This document shows, piece by piece, positions 23,058 to 31,543 of a stretch of DNA of 64,000 bases. The stretch is from Planctomycetota bacterium (GTDB taxonomy: Bacteria > Planctomycetota > Brocadiia > Brocadiales > Bathyanammoxibiaceae): NCBI GenBank assembly GCA_016209685.1, contig JACQVQ010000009.1, positions 124,001-188,000 of the forward strand. The letters are read 5' to 3'. Position 1 is the stretch's first letter; the number at the start of each line of letters is the position of its first letter. A program made the translations under genes and the position numbers. The notes under the pieces are model-generated. The model saw only the letters and a list, made by a program, of their open reading frames with translations, did no database searches and had not been told where the DNA came from.

Positions 23058-24071
23058 ATGAAAGTCGGCATAGCAGGGGCAACGGCCTATACCAGTCTTG
23101 AGTTAATCAAGCTCCTCCTGAGGCACCCAAGGGTAGAGATTAGTTACCTGGGGGTCAGGAGGGAAGGCTCTCCCAGGATATCTGAGATATTCCCCTCCCT
23201 GAGGCGGTTGATAGAGTTGCCCTGCTCAGGACTTGAGCCTGAGGACGTCCCTGAGGGGGTGGAACTCCTCTTCGTCACCCTCCCACCAAAGGTCTCCATG
23301 AACTACGTCCCCAAGTATCTACGGAGGGGAGTGAGGGTTATTGACTTCAGTGCAGACTATCGTTTTAAGGACCCCGCCGTCTATGAGAAATGGTATAAGA
23401 CCTCCCATACCGACCCGGAGGGTCTTAAGAGGGCGGTATACGGCCTGCCGGAGTTGTATCGTAAAGAGATAATAGGGGCATCCCTGGTGAGTAACCCCGG
23501 GTGTTACCCTGTCTCCACCATCCTTCCCCTTGCCCCTTTATTAAAGAAAGGGCTCGTGGAGCCTACGGATATAATCGTAGATTCCAAGTCTGGGGTATCG
23601 GGGAGGGGGCGGGAGGCAACGGAGGCCTCCCATTATTGCGAGTGTAATGAGAACATAGAGGCCTACAGTGTGGGCACCCACCGTCATACCCCTGAGATAG
23701 AAGAGGTGCTTACGGACAGGACGGGGATGCAGGTAAAGGTATACTTTACACCCCACCTGGCCCCCATGGACCGTGGGATCCTCTCCACCATATACGCCAG
23801 GCACAAGGGGAGTGTGGGAGAGGAGGCATTGAGGGAGACCTTAAAGAACTTTTACCAGGAAGAACTATTCATCCGTATAAAAGAGACAGGGGAGTTCCCC
23901 AGGACAAAGGAGGTTACAGATACCAACTTCTGTGACATCTCCCTGAATGTGGTAGGGGAGAGGGTCATCCTCCTCTCGGCGATAGATAACCTCATCAAAG
24001 GGGCCTCGGGGGAGGCAGTGCAGAATATGAACGTGATGTTTGGGTTTGAGGAGACTGCGGGGATTCTTTGA
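23058..24071 (+). CDS. argC: N-acetyl-gamma-glutamyl-phosphate reductase
   Basis: Third step of arginine synthesis (NADPH reduction of N-acetylglutamyl phosphate). 337 residues. NADP-binding start MKVGIAGATAYTSLELIKLL, the family's RVIDFSADYRF, catalytic Cys in VSNPGCYPVSTILPL (about 150), VSGRGR, and His in THRHTPEIE; end motif NLIKGASGEAVQNMNVMFG. The usual G-A-T-G-Y is G-A-T-A-Y here, a minor change. No other arg gene is adjacent. Convergent with the DUF3313 lipoprotein gene, only 22 bases apart. Confidence 0.96.
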   Translation: MKVGIAGATAYTSLELIKLLLRHPRVEISYLGVRREGSPRISEIFPSLRRLIELPCSGLEPEDVPEGVELLFVTLPPKVSMNYVPKYLRRGVRVIDFSADYRFKDPAVYEKWYKTSHTDPEGLKRAVYGLPELYRKEIIGASLVSNPGCYPVSTILPLAPLLKKGLVEPTDIIVDSKSGVSGRGREATEASHYCECNENIEAYSVGTHRHTPEIEEVLTDRTGMQVKVYFTPHLAPMDRGILSTIYARHKGSVGEEALRETLKNFYQEELFIRIKETGEFPRTKEVTDTNFCDISLNVVGERVILLSAIDNLIKGASGEAVQNMNVMFGFEETAGIL

Positions 24072-24093
24072 TTCCGTGGGTCCTTTCCTGACC

Positions 24094-24786
24094 TTACCAG
24101 GGCTTAAGTTCAAAAGTCCCCCCAAAGTACCCCTTCCTCTCGGCCTCTCCCAGTTGCATGATACCACGCAGTTCCACGGCCCACTCAGTGACAGCAACCC
24201 TGGCGTGACCAAACTTTGTAAAGTCCTTTACGTTTGCGATACTATCCTTGCCCGCCCGTGCGTCCGTAAACCGTAGTACCGTCTTACCACTGGTGGCATC
24301 TACCATGCGTCCCTCTAGGGCAACCTCACCCTTGGAGAGCGGCATGGCTATAACGGCACTGGTAATGACGTTAGAGCCTACGTCCACCGGGGCGAGCTTT
24401 ACCAGGGCCGTCTCAAGGACCAACGTATTACCTGCCTTCTCAGGGGATTGATTGATAAGATAAGATTTTCCCAATTCCTCCGCAAACTCTTGCTTCATAA
24501 AGTCGGTGAGTTCTTTCAATTCCATCTGGTTGTACTGCTCGTCATACCACCTTAGCTTCTGCAAATAAGCGATGTTTACCGGCTTGATGATGATATTCTT
24601 ATAGGTCTTAAAGTCTACCCCTGGTTCGGTATAAAAACGATGGAAGTTTTTGGTCTGTGCCATGTTTGAGTAGTCACCAAGGAACCCTGTCTCCTTATAA
24701 GGCTTTGATGCACATGAGACCAATAGGCAGAGGCTGACGAACAGTACGGCCACAGGGAGTGACTTGATATTTCTAATATTTTTCAT
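24094..24786 (-). CDS. DUF3313-type lipoprotein
   Basis: 230 residues from the ATG at 24786, which has AAGGAGGTAGT upstream. Lipobox LCLLVSCAS at about residue 24 predicts a lipid-anchored mature protein. The remainder (YKNIIIKPVNIAYLQ, LVLETALVKLAPVDVG, VALEGRMVDATSGKTVLRFTDARAGK) resembles DUF3313, a family of periplasmic lipoproteins of unknown role. It is the last gene of the mla-like operon, 4 bases after the previous stop, so it may serve lipid transport or simply be carried in the transcript. Confidence 0.8.
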   Translation of the reverse strand: MKNIRNIKSLPVAVLFVSLCLLVSCASKPYKETGFLGDYSNMAQTKNFHRFYTEPGVDFKTYKNIIIKPVNIAYLQKLRWYDEQYNQMELKELTDFMKQEFAEELGKSYLINQSPEKAGNTLVLETALVKLAPVDVGSNVITSAVIAMPLSKGEVALEGRMVDATSGKTVLRFTDARAGKDSIANVKDFTKFGHARVAVTEWAVELRGIMQLGEAERKGYFGGTFELKPW

Positions 24787-24790
24787 GGGA

Positions 24791-25471
24791 CTACCTCCTT
24801 CCAAAATTTTTATTAGAGGAAGTCTTAACATCTTCTGGGGTCTTTCCTGCCTTGACGTCGTCCTGGACTGCCTTATAGACGTCTTGCTGTAATTTAACGG
24901 ACAGTTCCCTCACCGCCGTACTCATGGCCACAACGACCGATAACGGTTCTTTTTTCTCACAGACGGCAGAATAATGGTAGTTCCTCTGGAAGAGTATCTT
25001 CTTCGCCGACTCTTTGGGTGGCACCTTAATAAAGGTAACCTCCAGGTCAATGACAGCAGTCCAGTCTTTACCTAAATCCTCTTCGGAGATCTCATGGACG
25101 TGGCCCAGAATCTCATAATCCCATATCATGCCCCCCGGGATAGGCGTAACGGCACGGTAACAGCTAGAATCCTGGAGGTCTTTTAAGAGTGCATTCTTAA
25201 CCATCGCACTCGGGTTTGTAATCCAGCGGTGATAATAATAGGCGTGTCGCTTGAAGGTGTCCTCTTTATAGATTATCCGGTCGTGATCATAAGTAGAGGC
25301 AATAGTAAAATTGCGTATGCCCAATACTACGTCCAGGGGTTCTGAGGCAGGAGAACCCAGTGGGCCATATTCAATCTGGTAGTAATCAACCTTTGCTGCA
25401 GGGTGCTGCAGATTAACACAGCCGGTGTACAGGAGGAGGGATACAAATGCCAGGCTAAGACGTAGACTCAT
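24791..25471 (-). CDS. ABC-transport auxiliary lipoprotein (PqiC-like)
   Basis: 226 residues. Lipobox LLLYTGCVN near residue 18. The mature part (YYQIEYGPLG, LDVVLGIRNFTIASTYDHDRIIYKED, followed by a C-terminal helical stretch) resembles the ABC-type transport auxiliary lipoprotein family found with MCE systems, in which it links the MCE ring to the outer membrane. Begins 2 bases after the mlaD stop. The call rests on weak similarity plus operon position. Confidence 0.7.
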   Translation of the reverse strand: MSLRLSLAFVSLLLYTGCVNLQHPAAKVDYYQIEYGPLGSPASEPLDVVLGIRNFTIASTYDHDRIIYKEDTFKRHAYYYHRWITNPSAMVKNALLKDLQDSSCYRAVTPIPGGMIWDYEILGHVHEISEEDLGKDWTAVIDLEVTFIKVPPKESAKKILFQRNYHYSAVCEKKEPLSVVVAMSTAVRELSVKLQQDVYKAVQDDVKAGKTPEDVKTSSNKNFGRR

Positions 25472-25473
25472 AT

Positions 25474-26316
25474 TTAATCCTTAGAAATTAATCTCGGTTG
25501 AGGGGGTTGGCTAAAGAGCATGGCGGAGGGGCTCTGTTTGAGTGTCTGGTTTAACTCCTTGACCGTTTCTCCGGTAGCCCTCAAGACATCGTCCATTTCC
25601 AACATGTTTTGCAGTTCAACTGTCGTTGCGTTTAGATTGCGTGATAAGAGTAGCCCTTCTTCCAGGAAGGCATTCGTCTTTTTAGAAAGCGTCTTGGCAT
25701 CAAGGTCAGCCATTAGCTCATTAAGAGATTTGACGGTGGTATTTAGGTTTCCGACAGTCTCGTGCAACTTAAGCTCTGCAATGAGTTTGTTGGAATTATC
25801 CAGCAGGTTGGTAAGTTTATCAGAGATTAGCTTAACGTCAAGCTGGTTGACGTTTTTCAAGGTCTTGTCAATTGCCTCGCCAAGTTGCTCAAGGCTGGAA
25901 GATTGCGAAGGGATAACAGGATATTCTGGTTTAAAGGATAATTTCACCGGTTTGGCGTCCGTACCCTCTTTCAGGGCCTCAACCTCAATATATCTCAGGC
26001 CCGTTATGCCTGCATATTCTACACGTGAGGTAAACTCTGGTTTCATACGGAATGAGGAGTCAATCTTCATCACAACCTCAACATGTTCTCCGTCCGGGGC
26101 AACATTAATCTCTGCAACGTGGCCTATCTTGACTCCTTTGTATTTTACTGGGGCATCTGGGTCTAGACCAGTGGTGGTCTCTAAGAAGTAGCTTACGTAG
26201 GTAGTCCTGTCTTCTGCGCCGAACCAGGAGAGTAGTCCAATTACGGCCCCCACAACCAGGACGATACCCACTATGACAAAAATCCCAACCCTAACTTTTA
26301 GAGCCGTACCAGCCAT
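25474..26316 (-). CDS. mlaD: MlaD-like MCE-domain substrate-binding protein
   Basis: 280 residues. A single N-terminal transmembrane helix (VGIFVIVGIVLVVGAVIGLLSWF) anchors a periplasmic MCE domain with the characteristic TTGLDPDAPVKYKGVKIGHVAEI and YAGITGLRYIEV. The remaining residues form long amphipathic helices (IDKTLKNVNQLDVKLISDKL, VGNLNTTVKSLNELMADL) that may build a needle or channel, as in longer MCE proteins. Transports phospholipid between membranes with MlaE and MlaF, encoded just upstream. Confidence 0.9.
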   Translation of the reverse strand: MAGTALKVRVGIFVIVGIVLVVGAVIGLLSWFGAEDRTTYVSYFLETTTGLDPDAPVKYKGVKIGHVAEINVAPDGEHVEVVMKIDSSFRMKPEFTSRVEYAGITGLRYIEVEALKEGTDAKPVKLSFKPEYPVIPSQSSSLEQLGEAIDKTLKNVNQLDVKLISDKLTNLLDNSNKLIAELKLHETVGNLNTTVKSLNELMADLDAKTLSKKTNAFLEEGLLLSRNLNATTVELQNMLEMDDVLRATGETVKELNQTLKQSPSAMLFSQPPQPRLISKD

Positions 26317-26362
26317 GGCAAAAACCTCCTATCACTAACTCCTGTGTTCTACTTTAACTAAC

Positions 26363-27130
26363 CTAGACGTTTAAGCCCTCTCCAACCTGACGGTTAAAGA
26401 AATTCCTGACAAAGGGGTTGTCACTCTTATCTCTCAACTCCACAGGGCCACCTTCGGCTATGATGTTCTTTGCCCTTTTATCCAGCATGATTACCCTATG
26501 TGCAATAGAGTAAATACTTGGTAGTTCGTGGGTCACCACGACCATGGTTGTCCCAAGGCTGGCGTTAAATTGTACAATCAGATTATCAAGGCCTGCGGAG
26601 GTAACCGGGTCTAACCCGGCAGAGGGTTCGTCAAGGAAGAGTATCTCCGGGTCAAGTGCCATAGCACGTGCAATACCCGCCCTCTTTTTCATCCCCCCGC
26701 TGAGTTCGGCCGGCAGATACCCCTCATACCCACGAAGGCCCACCATATTTAGTTTCATGCGCACCAGGAAATCAATTGTCTCCCTGGGCAGAGACGTATA
26801 TTCTTGTAACGGCAGTGCAATGTTTTCGGCAATCGTCATTGAACCTAACAGTGCGCTGGACTGAAAGAGTACGCCAAACTTCCGCAGGATTTGCAGGCGT
26901 CTCTTACCTTCCGCAAGGACTATATCTTTTCCCTCTATGAGGACCTGCCCCCTGTAGGGGTCATGGAGTCCAATCATATTTTTCAACAAGGTGCTCTTCC
27001 CGCACCCGCTCCCTCCCAGGATTATAAATATCTCACCCCGGTAGATGTCAAAATTTACATTGTCAAGGGTTACTTCACCTTTGTACCCGGCAGTCAGACC
27101 TCTAACCTGTATAATCGGGGTTTTTCCCAT
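26363..27130 (-). CDS. mlaF: MlaF-like ABC-transporter ATPase
   Basis: 255 residues from the ATG at 27130 (the longer track form reads back into mlaE). Walker A GGSGCGKST, Q-loop LFQSSALLGSMTIAENIALPL, signature LSGGMKKRAGIARA, Walker B EILFLDEPSAGLDP and switch His in VVTHELPS. Powers the MlaE permease. Starts 4 bases after the mlaE stop codon, so translation is probably coupled. Confident. Confidence 0.94.
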   Translation of the reverse strand: MGKTPIIQVRGLTAGYKGEVTLDNVNFDIYRGEIFIILGGSGCGKSTLLKNMIGLHDPYRGQVLIEGKDIVLAEGKRRLQILRKFGVLFQSSALLGSMTIAENIALPLQEYTSLPRETIDFLVRMKLNMVGLRGYEGYLPAELSGGMKKRAGIARAMALDPEILFLDEPSAGLDPVTSAGLDNLIVQFNASLGTTMVVVTHELPSIYSIAHRVIMLDKRAKNIIAEGGPVELRDKSDNPFVRNFFNRQVGEGLNV

Positions 27131-27134
27131 GATA

Positions 27135-28286
27135 TTACCATTTAACGTAGTTAAACATAAGAGTAAATAGGGCATCGTAAAGGATGATAAGGAAAATCCC
27201 TGACACTGCGGCAGAGGTGGTGGAACGACCGACCCCCTGTGCCCCACCCTCCACTTGCAGTCCCCTCATGCACCCAACACCTGATATAAGCAGGGCAAAG
27301 ACCATGCTTTTGAAATAGCCAGAAAACACATCAAGTATATCAAGGGCCCTCTGCGTCTGCAATATATAACCCCACGGCGTCAGGTCTAGAAATACCACCC
27401 CTACCACCAACCCCCCGGAGATGCCAACCACGTCAGACATTAAGGTCAGGGTGGGGACGGTAATTAGGGCTGCCAGGACCTTGGGTATGATTAAAAAGCG
27501 AGTGGGTTCAAGCCCCATAACCTTCAAGGCATCTATCTCCTCGGATACCTTCATTGTACCAATCTCTGCGGCAAAGGCGGTACCAGACCTGCCAGCTACT
27601 ATGATAGCTGTCATGAGGGGGCCTAATTCTCTGACGATGGAGAGTCCTACCAGATTGGCCACGAAGATATCGGCCCCAAATTGCCTGAGCTGGACTGCGG
27701 CCTGAAAGGCCATTATAAAACCCACAAGGAAGCTGATGAGCAGTACAATAGGTACGGCCTCTATCCCGGTCCTCTCCATATAGAGAAAGGCATCATTCCA
27801 CCGTACTTTATTGGGATACCTGAAGGCATACCCCAGCGCCAGGGTAACGTCCCCCAGGTAAGCAAACGTAAAGCGCGTATCATTTATAAAGTTCAAGCTG
27901 GCCCCGCCAAGGAGCGCAATAAGGCTAGGGCCTTTCTCTATCAGACGGTCCCTCTCACTCAGCAGCGACTCCAGGTTAAGTATCTCAAATAACCCTTGAA
28001 TCTCTGGCTTGACATTTATTAGCCTTACGTGAGACCCCTGTTTCTCCAGCCTCAATCTTATCTGGGCAATAACGGCGGCGGCGGTACTGTCAAAATAGCT
28101 AATCTCACCAAGGTCTAATGTCACGTCCCTGACTGGCCCTCCGGACAAATAGTTTGTCAAGTCGGTTAAGAACCTGGAAGAGTTTGCTGACGACACGCTA
28201 CCACTAAGTTTAAGACGCCAGTGCTCAGCCCCCTCCTTTTCAACTGCAATGTGATACCCAGTACCTGCCTTGGCTTGTTTCGTCAT
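27135..28286 (-). CDS. mlaE: MlaE-like permease with N-terminal STAS domain
   Basis: 383 residues. The first 110 form a STAS domain (VRDVTLDLGEISYFDSTAAAVIAQ), the module that is a separate protein, MlaB, in enterobacteria; the rest is the MlaE permease with VLLISFLVGFIMAFQAAVQL, RELGPLMTAIIVAGRSGTAFAAEIG and EEIDALKVMGLEP. The STAS-MlaE fusion is known in other phyla. First gene of a five-gene operon with the ATPase, MCE protein and two lipoproteins. Inner membrane. Confidence 0.94.
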   Translation of the reverse strand: MTKQAKAGTGYHIAVEKEGAEHWRLKLSGSVSSANSSRFLTDLTNYLSGGPVRDVTLDLGEISYFDSTAAAVIAQIRLRLEKQGSHVRLINVKPEIQGLFEILNLESLLSERDRLIEKGPSLIALLGGASLNFINDTRFTFAYLGDVTLALGYAFRYPNKVRWNDAFLYMERTGIEAVPIVLLISFLVGFIMAFQAAVQLRQFGADIFVANLVGLSIVRELGPLMTAIIVAGRSGTAFAAEIGTMKVSEEIDALKVMGLEPTRFLIIPKVLAALITVPTLTLMSDVVGISGGLVVGVVFLDLTPWGYILQTQRALDILDVFSGYFKSMVFALLISGVGCMRGLQVEGGAQGVGRSTTSAAVSGIFLIILYDALFTLMFNYVKW

Positions 28287-28333
28287 CTAAGATAGCCTTT
28301 TATAACGTGCCCCTTGCAATTAGAATTATGTGT

Positions 28334-28362
28334 ACATTATTTTATTGGTAAAGAAATGTCAA
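28334..28362 (-). promoter_or_regulatory. Promoter of the mla-like operon
   Basis: Minus strand TTGACA - 17 bases - TAATGT, about 50 bases before the mlaE start; back to back with the gltX promoter. Confidence 0.7.
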
Positions 28363-28388
28363 TGGCATAGCATTGGGAGTAAAAATTC

Positions 28389-28417
28389 TTGACACCCAGG
28401 TATCAATTTTGTAACAT
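28389..28417 (+). promoter_or_regulatory. Promoter of gltX
   Basis: TTGACA - 17 bases - TAACAT; leader of about 60 bases before the GTG start at 28484. Confidence 0.65.
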
Positions 28418-28483
28418 AACGCCTGCCCTGGGCAAAATTTAGCTAATTCCTGGTCCTATTGGAGAGGTTCACTTTAAACTACA

Positions 28484-29824
28484 GTGATACACGTTAGGTT
28501 TTCCCCCAGTCCAACTGGATTCCTGCACGTTGGAGGTGCTAGAACGGCCCTGTATAACTGGCTCTTCGCCAGGCACCACGGCGGCACCTTCAGCCTGAGG
28601 ATAGAGGATACAGACCGCCAGAGGTCCAGTCAGGAGTTTACAGAGGACATCCTGGAAGGTATCAAATGGCTGGGCCTTGACTGGGATACTGGCCCAATCT
28701 TCCAGAGCCAGAGACTGGAGCTATACAACCGATACATAGAAACGCTCCTCTCTTCCGATAAGGCCTATCACAGTGAAGAGGAGGGGAAGAAGGCCGTTCG
28801 TTTCAGGATGCCCCACGATGCACTGGAATTTAAAGACACCATCAGAGGCACCATCACCTTTGATGCCTCTCTCATTGAAGATTTTGTACTGAGGAAGGCA
28901 GACGGGTTCCCTACCTACAACTTTGCCTGCATGGTGGACGATGCCGAGATGCGGATAACCCACGTAATCAGAGGGGACGACCACATCGCCAATACCCCAA
29001 AACAGATTGCCCTCTATAAGGCCCTGGGGCTAGAGTCCCCACAGTTTGCCCACCTGCCCATGATACTCGGAGAAGACGGCGCCAGGCTCTCAAAACGCCA
29101 CGGGGCTACTGCCGTTAAAGAGTACAGGGATTTGGGTTACCTGCCGGATGCCTTAGTAAATTTTATTGCCCTGTTAGGGTGGTCTCCAGGGGAGGACCGG
29201 GAGGTAGTCTCACGGGAGGAAATGGTCAAGTGTTTTACCCTGGAACGGGTGGGGAGTACCAGCGCCCGTTTTGACAAGACCAAGCTAGACTGGATGAACA
29301 GCCTGTATATCAGACAGACACCTGCCGGGGAATTGCTCAGGGGACTAAAACCCTTTCTGAGTCGTGCAGGTGTGGACGTAGGAGGTCTGGAGGAGTCCTG
29401 GCTGAAGGCCCTTGTAGAACTCTACAGAGAGAGGTTCAAAACCCTTCAGGACTTCTTCCTCCAGACTTCTTTCTTTTTCACCGAAGAAGTGGAATATCAG
29501 CCAGAGGTAGTAGACAAATTCTTTAAAAAGGAAACCCTCACGGGTGTCCTCCAGGAGGTTCACGACGAGCTTTCTGGCCTGGAAGATTTCAAGAAGGAGA
29601 CCCTGGAGGGTTGTCTAAGAAGGTTGGTGGAGAGTAAACACATCAGCTTTGGCAAGCTGGCACAGCCCTTGAGGGTGGCAATCACGGGCAGGGCGGTGAG
29701 TGCCGGAATATTTGAGACCATGGAGCTCCTGGGCAAGGAGAAGACCCTGAAGAGACTGTCCCATTGCCTCCATACTTTTTGCAGGGCAGGAAGTCCGCCT
29801 GAGGCAAATCTGCCCAGGGCATAA
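28484..29824 (+). CDS. gltX: Glutamyl-tRNA synthetase
   Basis: Charges tRNA with glutamate. 446 residues, slightly short for the family. HIGH-type motif in FSPSPTGFLHVGGARTA at the start, RIEDTDRQRSS, KMSKS-type motif in GARLSKRHGA, and LVNFIALLGWSPGED; anticodon-binding helices follow. GTG start at 28484 fits exactly the family N terminus. Whether it is discriminating or also charges tRNA-Gln cannot be told. The last residues (SPPEANLPRA) come from an R3-related repeat, and conserved family sequence ends near LHTFCRAG. Confidence 0.95.
   Translation: MIHVRFSPSPTGFLHVGGARTALYNWLFARHHGGTFSLRIEDTDRQRSSQEFTEDILEGIKWLGLDWDTGPIFQSQRLELYNRYIETLLSSDKAYHSEEEGKKAVRFRMPHDALEFKDTIRGTITFDASLIEDFVLRKADGFPTYNFACMVDDAEMRITHVIRGDDHIANTPKQIALYKALGLESPQFAHLPMILGEDGARLSKRHGATAVKEYRDLGYLPDALVNFIALLGWSPGEDREVVSREEMVKCFTLERVGSTSARFDKTKLDWMNSLYIRQTPAGELLRGLKPFLSRAGVDVGGLEESWLKALVELYRERFKTLQDFFLQTSFFFTEEVEYQPEVVDKFFKKETLTGVLQEVHDELSGLEDFKKETLEGCLRRLVESKHISFGKLAQPLRVAITGRAVSAGIFETMELLGKEKTLKRLSHCLHTFCRAGSPPEANLPRA
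29791..29820. repeat. R3-related repeat at the gltX C terminus
   Basis: GTCCGCCTGAGGCAAATCTG; gives the last ten residues of the synthetase. Confidence 0.6.
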
Positions 29825-29905
29825 CGTCTAGACCTCGCACGACAGTTGAAACCCAACGGAAAGAGGACAGACGGTAGCATTATATTATTTTGGGGAGACT
29901 GGTAG

Positions 29906-30808
29906 ATGCCTTTATTAGTGGTAGGTTCTGTAGGACTTGATTCAGTTGAGACCCCCCACGGGAAGGTGGAGGAAGTGCTCGGAGGTTCGGCCGTCTATTT
30001 CTCCTGGGCGGCCCATTTCTTTACCCCTGTGAGATTGGTAGGCGCGGTGGGCACCGACTTCCCTAAACACTTCAGAGAACTCCTCTCTAAAAGGGCTATT
30101 GATACCGCCGGACTAGAAGAGATAGAAGGAAAGACCTTCCGTTGGAGGGGCCGCTATCAGGGCAACATGCATAGTGCTACTACCCTGGCAGTAGAGCTTA
30201 ACGTCTTTGAACGATACGAACCCAGGGTCCCTGCAGCCTTCCTGGACAGCCGGTTCGTATTCCTGGCCAACGGACTTCCTTCCCTCCAGCAGCAAGTCCT
30301 TGAGCAGATAAGGGGACCGGAGTTTGTGGCCGCCGACACGATGAACCACTGGATAAACGAAAAGAAGGGGGAACTCCTGGAGGTACTCAAAAAGATAGAT
30401 GCCCTCATACTAAACGATGAGGAGGCCAGACAGCTGACAGGCCATCCTAACCTTATCAAGGCCGCCAGGAGCATCCAGGCAATTGGACCTAAATATATAA
30501 TAGTTAAGAAGGGCGAACACGGCGCCATACTGGTCACCCCGCAAGGTTTTTTCCTTATGCCTGGTTACCCAACGGAACACGTTAAGGACCCCACTGGTGC
30601 TGGAGATAGTTTCGCAGGGGGCGTCATGGGCTATCTGGCCAGGAGGGGGGCCGTGACGGAAGAGACCCTTAAACAGGCTATAGTTTATGGTACTATAATT
30701 GCGTCTTTTAACGTGGAGGACTTTAGTATCCAGCGACTCAATCGTCTAACCATGGAAGACATAGAGGACCGGAAGAGGGAGTTTGAGGCCATGGTGAGGT
30801 TCCGTTAG
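29906..30808 (+). CDS. PfkB-family sugar or nucleoside kinase
   Basis: 300 residues of the ribokinase fold. GGSAVYFSWAA near residue 27 binds substrate, VKKGEHGAIL and the anion-hole/catalytic motif DPTGAGDSFAGGVMGYL (about 230) bind ATP and hold the base Asp. The substrate is not readable; such kinases act on ribose, fructose phosphates or nucleosides. Starts with ATG after GGGGAGACTGG. speD follows 60 bases downstream with its own ribosome site; co-transcription is plausible but no pathway link is evident. Confidence 0.9.
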   Translation: MPLLVVGSVGLDSVETPHGKVEEVLGGSAVYFSWAAHFFTPVRLVGAVGTDFPKHFRELLSKRAIDTAGLEEIEGKTFRWRGRYQGNMHSATTLAVELNVFERYEPRVPAAFLDSRFVFLANGLPSLQQQVLEQIRGPEFVAADTMNHWINEKKGELLEVLKKIDALILNDEEARQLTGHPNLIKAARSIQAIGPKYIIVKKGEHGAILVTPQGFFLMPGYPTEHVKDPTGAGDSFAGGVMGYLARRGAVTEETLKQAIVYGTIIASFNVEDFSIQRLNRLTMEDIEDRKREFEAMVRFR

Positions 30809-30868
30809 GGAGAGACTTTAGTCCTTATCTCCCATAGACCTTTACTCTTTTAGAAAGGAGGTAGAGAA

Positions 30869-31246
30869 TTGGAAACCTTCGGTCGCCATCTTGTACTGGA
30901 AATGTGGGATTGCGACAGGGAAATCCTGAACAACGCAAAAAGGTTAAGAGAAATTCTGCGCAAGGCTGCTGAGGAAGCAGGGGCCACAGTAATCAGGGTC
31001 TTTTGCCACGAGTTCAACCCGAAGGGAGTAACCGGGGTGGCACTCCTGGCCGAGTCTCATCTGACCATCCATACCTGGCCAGAGGAGGGGTATGCGGCCG
31101 CAGACATCTTCACGTGTGGGCAACATACAGACCCCCAACTAGCGGTCCAGTACCTCATCTCTAGTCTTAAGGCCAAAGACTCTACCACCTTTGAATTAAA
31201 GAGGGGAAGTATGCGGACCAGAGAGGTTGCTCAGCAATCTGCCTAA
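30869..31246 (+). CDS. speD: S-adenosylmethionine decarboxylase proenzyme
   Basis: Makes decarboxylated SAM, the aminopropyl donor for spermidine. 125 residues, the short prokaryotic class (SpeH type). The self-cleavage and pyruvoyl-forming Ser is in AESHLTIHTWPE (about 65), followed by the catalytic Cys in DIFTCG. TTG start at 30869 is supported by AAAGGAGGT 6 bases upstream and by the family start (GRHLVLEMWDCD). No spermidine synthase gene is adjacent. Confidence 0.95.
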   Translation: METFGRHLVLEMWDCDREILNNAKRLREILRKAAEEAGATVIRVFCHEFNPKGVTGVALLAESHLTIHTWPEEGYAAADIFTCGQHTDPQLAVQYLISSLKAKDSTTFELKRGSMRTREVAQQSA

Positions 31247-31543
31247 CCATGGCGTGATACATCCAGAGTCTTAGCCCAGAGACGGAGTACCGACCCAGAA
31301 CTGAGGTCTCGCCAGGCGTGTCCTGAGCGAGGTCTACCATCGATATGTCGTGTCCAGAGCCTGACGAAGGAGGATCGGGAGAACTGCCAAATCGGTAACG
31401 AAAGAGCAGGTTAGGTCTTATAACGCCTAGCCACTAAGGGCCAAAACCCAATGAAACTCCCCCCTCAGGAATCGGGGAGGACTTAAGTCCTACGATAGAA
31501 CTACCCACCTAGACCTCTTCAACCGCAGCGTAATAACAAAGGA
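31247..31543. other. 297-base non-coding spacer, candidate structured RNA or relic
   Basis: Unlike most gaps in this window it contains none of the repeat families. Visible structure on the plus strand: a hairpin CTCGC-CAGG / CCTG-A-GCGAG (31308-31331) with a 5-base loop; a stem CTCCCC / GGGGAG (31457-31479); a perfect palindrome GGACTTAAGTCC (31479-31490); and GGGCCAAAACCC. No tRNA, tmRNA, SRP, RNase P or common riboswitch signature was recognised, and no U-tract is present. The downstream DUF364 gene has an AAAGGA directly abutting its ATG. An RNA leader, a mobile-element RNA or a decayed gene are all possible. Confidence 0.4.

Noticed and set aside
31247-31543. Cobalamin or other named riboswitch upstream of DUF364
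   Set aside because: AGCCACTAAGG resembles a B12-box core, but the surrounding conserved segments and their order are missing.
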